Of a stretch of 64,000 bases of DNA, positions 61,250 to 64,000 are shown piece after piece; the first letter of the stretch is position 1; each line of letters begins with the position of its first letter. Origin of the DNA: JTS-RE37 sp963756115 (GTDB lineage: Bacteria; Bacteroidota; Bacteroidia; Flavobacteriales; Flavobacteriaceae). The notes under the pieces were generated by a model that saw only the letters and a list, made by a program, of their open reading frames with translations, was not told the origin of the DNA and made no database searches. The translations under genes and the position numbers were made by a program. The stretch covers positions 434,001 through 498,000 of the forward strand of contig CAVWMN010000010.1 of the NCBI GenBank assembly GCA_963756115.1, read 5' to 3'.

Positions 61250-61705
61250 ATGGCAAAATCCCAACAGACCTATAATAAAAGTGAAAAGGAGAAAAAACGC
61301 CTGAAAAAAAGGGAGGAAAAACAAAAGAAAAAAGTAGCCAGGAAAATGGCTGCCAAGGAAAGTGGGGGTGGCATTCAATTTGCATATGTTGACCACAATG
61401 GGCATCTAACCGATACCCCACCGGACCCTTCCAAGAAAATAAAGGTTGATGCTGAATCCATCATTCTAGGTATTCCCAAAAAAGAAGAAGGTGATCAGGA
61501 ACCATTTGACCCGGTGCGCACAGGTAAAGTCTCTTTCTTCGATACTTCCAAAGGGTTTGGCTTTATCATTGACCAGGAAAATCAGGAAAAGTACTTCACA
61601 CATGTCAGCGGGCTTCTGGATGAAATTGCAGAGAACGACGTAGTTACCTTTGAACTCATAAAGGGTATGAAAGGCATGAATGCCGTAAAGGTAAAAAAAG
61701 TCTAA
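61250..61705 (+). CDS. Cold-shock-domain protein with lysine-rich N-terminal extension
   Basis: A 151-residue protein. The first 40 residues are extremely basic (KKRLKKREEKQKKKVARKM) and probably disordered. The C-terminal 65 residues form a cold-shock domain with KGFGFI (RNP1-like) and KYFTHVS (RNP2-like), which bind single-stranded RNA or DNA. The middle links the two. This larger form is common in Bacteroidetes. It is likely an RNA chaperone or translation-associated factor. The 282 bp upstream contain no gene and may carry a 5' UTR. Confidence 0.85.
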   Translation: MAKSQQTYNKSEKEKKRLKKREEKQKKKVARKMAAKESGGGIQFAYVDHNGHLTDTPPDPSKKIKVDAESIILGIPKKEEGDQEPFDPVRTGKVSFFDTSKGFGFIIDQENQEKYFTHVSGLLDEIAENDVVTFELIKGMKGMNAVKVKKV

Positions 61706-61916
61706 GCAAAGCCTTATCCCGGTATTTTTAAAGGTCTGGTTGCAGTGCTGATTTTATGCTTCTTTCAGGTAAAGCTATCCAAAGCATGTGTGACGATTTC
61801 GCGCAGATCCCAGCTGCAGGTTGCAATGTTTCTAATTCACAAATTTTTTATCCCTGTCTCCGTCCTGGATGACTTTTTAAGTATCTTACGGCACAAAATT
61901 CAATTCTCAGACTTTT

Positions 61917-64000
61917 ATGGAAATCAATAAAAAGTTCCTGATTGCCTCCCTGGCAATCTTTACTGCTATCGCACTTCAGGCCCAGGAGCCTGCAAAAGAA
62001 TCCAAACCAGACATTTACAGTGGCCTGGAATTCAGAAGTCTGGGTCCCGCCCTCACTGCGGGCAGGATTGCAGATATTGCCATACACCCTACGGATGAGA
62101 ATATCATGTATGTCGCGGTTGGCTCCGGGGGAGTGTGGAAGACCACCAATTCAGGAACCACCTGGCAGTCTGTTTTTGATCAGCAGAATAGTTATTCCAT
62201 CGGTTGTATTGCGCTGGATCCCGGCAATCCTAATACGATCTGGGTAGGTAGCGGTGAAAATGTAGGTGGCAGGCATGTTGGCTTTGGCGATGGGGTATAT
62301 GTTAGTCATGATGCCGGAAAAACCTGGAAGAACATGGGTCTGAAAAACTCAGATCATATTTCCAGGATCGTAGTACATCCTGAAAACCCGGATATAATTT
62401 GGGTGGCAGCTCAGGGTCCCCTGTGGAACAAAGGTGGAGAACGGGGCCTGTATAAATCAACGGATGGTGGAACAACCTGGAACAGGACACTGGGAAATGA
62501 CGAATGGACCGGTGTTACAGACCTGGAGATAGATCCCTCCAATCCTGATTTGCTGTATGCAGCTACATGGGACAGGCACAGGACCGTGGCGGCTTATATG
62601 GGCGGTGGCCCAGGCTCCGGTATCCACAGGAGTAGAGACGGTGGAGAAACCTGGGTGAAACTGACAGAAGGCATCCCGGATTCCAATCTCGGGAAAATAG
62701 GATTGGCTATTTCACCATTTGATCCTACAACCGTTTATGCGGCCATAGAACTTGACCGGACCAAGGGCGGCTTGTTTATGTCTGTCAATGAAGGCGCCTC
62801 CTGGACCAAGCAGTCAGAAGCTGTTTCCGGGGGTACCGGCCCGCATTATTACCAGGAATTGTACGCTTCACCACATCAGGAAGGCAAGCTCTATCTGATG
62901 AGCAATACCGTTCAGATTTCGGATGACCATGGAAAGACTTTCCGGGATATGAATGAAAAGAACAAACACGTGGACAGCCATGCCATGGCCTTTAAAAACT
63001 CAGATCCCGAGTATGTAATTTTCGGTACAGACGGCGGACTTTATGAATCATACGACCTTACAAAGACCTGGCGGTTTTTTGGCAACCTCCCTATAACGCA
63101 ATTTTACAAGGTGGCAGTAGATGATGCCATGCCCTTTTACAATATCTATGGGGGTACTCAGGACAACGGTTCCCTTGGCGGGCCTTCGCAGACGTCCAGC
63201 AAGGCAGGCATCCTCAATTCGGACTGGTGGGTCACCCTCGGGGCAGACGGGCATCAGTCTGCCACAGAACCCGGCAATCCGGATATAACCTATGGTGAAT
63301 TCCAGGAAGGTTTTCTCTGGCGTATTGATCAAACAACCGGGGAAACTGTATTCATCCAGCCACAACCCGCTGCCGGCGAACCCCATGAACGGTTTAACTG
63401 GGATGCACCCATACTGGTTAGCCCGCATAAGCCAACCCGACTCTATTTTGCATCCTACCGGGTATGGAAATCAGAAAACCGGGGGGACGCATGGACCGCA
63501 ATATCAGGGGATCTTACCCGAAATGAGCAACGGATCAGCCTGCCAATTATGGGCAGGCAACAAAGCTGGGACAATGCCTGGGATGTAGGGGCAATGTCTA
63601 ATTACAATACTATTTCATCCCTGTCGGAATCGCCCGTACAGGAAGGATTGCTCTACGCAGGTACAGATGATGGGATCCTACAGGTCTCAGAAGATGGAGG
63701 CGATACATGGAATAAGATACTGTTGGGTACTATCAAAGGGGTACCGCAACGGGCATTTGTAAATGATGTCCGGGCCGACCTTTACGATGCCAACGTAGTC
63801 TATATGGCCTTGGATAACCATAAAGAAGGGGATTACAAGCCCTATCTGCTGAAAAGCAGCGACAAAGGCAAGACCTGGAAACTGATCAGTGGCGATCTGC
63901 CGAACAGATTATTAACATGGAGGCTGGTCCAGGACCATAAAAAGAAAGAGCTGTTATTTGCTGCCACTGAATTTGGCATCTATTTTACAACCAATGGCGG
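61917..64000 (+). CDS. BNR/sortilin-like beta-propeller exported protein, 5' part
   Basis: An open frame from ATG 61917 runs off the right edge, giving about 694 residues of a larger protein. The signal peptide ends at ALQAQ. The body has at least nine Asp-box motifs such as TTNSGTTW, SHDAGKTW, STDGGTTW, SRDGGETW and SEDGGDTW, typical of BNR/VPS10-sortilin-like propellers of about 1000 residues that are widespread in Flavobacteriia. They are surface or periplasmic and often annotated as glycosyl hydrolases, but the activity is not established. Further blades and the C-terminal part are outside the window. Confidence 0.85.
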   Translation, partial: MEINKKFLIASLAIFTAIALQAQEPAKESKPDIYSGLEFRSLGPALTAGRIADIAIHPTDENIMYVAVGSGGVWKTTNSGTTWQSVFDQQNSYSIGCIALDPGNPNTIWVGSGENVGGRHVGFGDGVYVSHDAGKTWKNMGLKNSDHISRIVVHPENPDIIWVAAQGPLWNKGGERGLYKSTDGGTTWNRTLGNDEWTGVTDLEIDPSNPDLLYAATWDRHRTVAAYMGGGPGSGIHRSRDGGETWVKLTEGIPDSNLGKIGLAISPFDPTTVYAAIELDRTKGGLFMSVNEGASWTKQSEAVSGGTGPHYYQELYASPHQEGKLYLMSNTVQISDDHGKTFRDMNEKNKHVDSHAMAFKNSDPEYVIFGTDGGLYESYDLTKTWRFFGNLPITQFYKVAVDDAMPFYNIYGGTQDNGSLGGPSQTSSKAGILNSDWWVTLGADGHQSATEPGNPDITYGEFQEGFLWRIDQTTGETVFIQPQPAAGEPHERFNWDAPILVSPHKPTRLYFASYRVWKSENRGDAWTAISGDLTRNEQRISLPIMGRQQSWDNAWDVGAMSNYNTISSLSESPVQEGLLYAGTDDGILQVSEDGGDTWNKILLGTIKGVPQRAFVNDVRADLYDANVVYMALDNHKEGDYKPYLLKSSDKGKTWKLISGDLPNRLLTWRLVQDHKKKELLFAATEFGIYFTTNG

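Overview
The window reads as a chromosomal segment of a Flavobacteriaceae-type Bacteroidetes with moderate GC. The evidence is a type IX secretion C-terminal sorting domain, DUF4251 and DUF5916 proteins, a carboxypeptidase-regulatory-domain TonB receptor, many Bacteroidetes-style lipoproteins, menaquinone synthesis (MenB) and almost no Shine-Dalgarno sequences. Genus is not resolvable from the sequence alone. No tRNA, rRNA, CRISPR array, transposase or phage gene was seen.

Layout. 1-5.1 kb holds household genes: the tail of an unknown protein, a 2-hydroxyacid dehydrogenase, a superfamily 2 helicase, a glycosyltransferase and MenB, followed by about 770 bp that may hold a decayed gene. 5.8-13 kb is an envelope block: serine hydrolase, cytochrome c/VCBS lipoprotein, 3D-domain lipoprotein, peptidoglycan amidase, M14 peptidase, a 55-residue membrane protein, a VWA lipoprotein and a YdjC-like deacetylase. 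14.2-20.9 kb is a tight molybdenum-cofactor operon (moaD, moaA, mobA, moeB-rhodanese, a TauE/SafE permease, moeA, xdhC, mocA). It has genes for both guanylyl and cytidylyl cofactor maturation but no moaC, moaE or mog. It is followed by a structured, apparently non-coding stretch ending in an intrinsic terminator.

21.4-30.4 kb has an exported amidohydrolase, a protealysin-like M4 protease with its emfourin-like inhibitor, an ECF sigma factor with a membrane partner, a DUF5916 outer-membrane protein, a DUF3052 protein and a penicillin-acylase family enzyme.

30.4-48.4 kb is the most notable region, a divergent nonribosomal peptide locus. Leftward: a HupE/UreJ-family membrane protein, then C-A(N-part), A(C-part)-PCP-E, C-PCP-TE, and an Sfp-type phosphopantetheinyl transferase. 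Rightward: a stand-alone A domain, a stand-alone carrier protein, C-A-PCP in which the A domain is interrupted between core motifs A8 and A9 by a PP-loop ATPase (AANH / N-acetyl-sugar-amidotransferase-like) domain with paired cysteines, and a TonB-dependent receptor. The interrupted A domain has the pocket residues of an asparagine-activating domain. Receptor and HupE-like protein suggest a metallophore, and the PP-loop domain suggests thioamide, amidine or nitrile chemistry on the assembly line. These last points are inference.

48.5-64 kb contains two methyltransferases with signal peptides (one a Pcm homologue), lipoproteins, an FAD-dependent oxidase, two very short paralogous micro-proteins on the minus strand whose 37 codons differ mostly at silent sites, a glutaredoxin-like periplasmic protein, a large T9SS cargo protein, an EF-G paralogue, a cold-shock-domain protein and the 5' part of a large BNR/sortilin-like beta-propeller protein that runs off the end.
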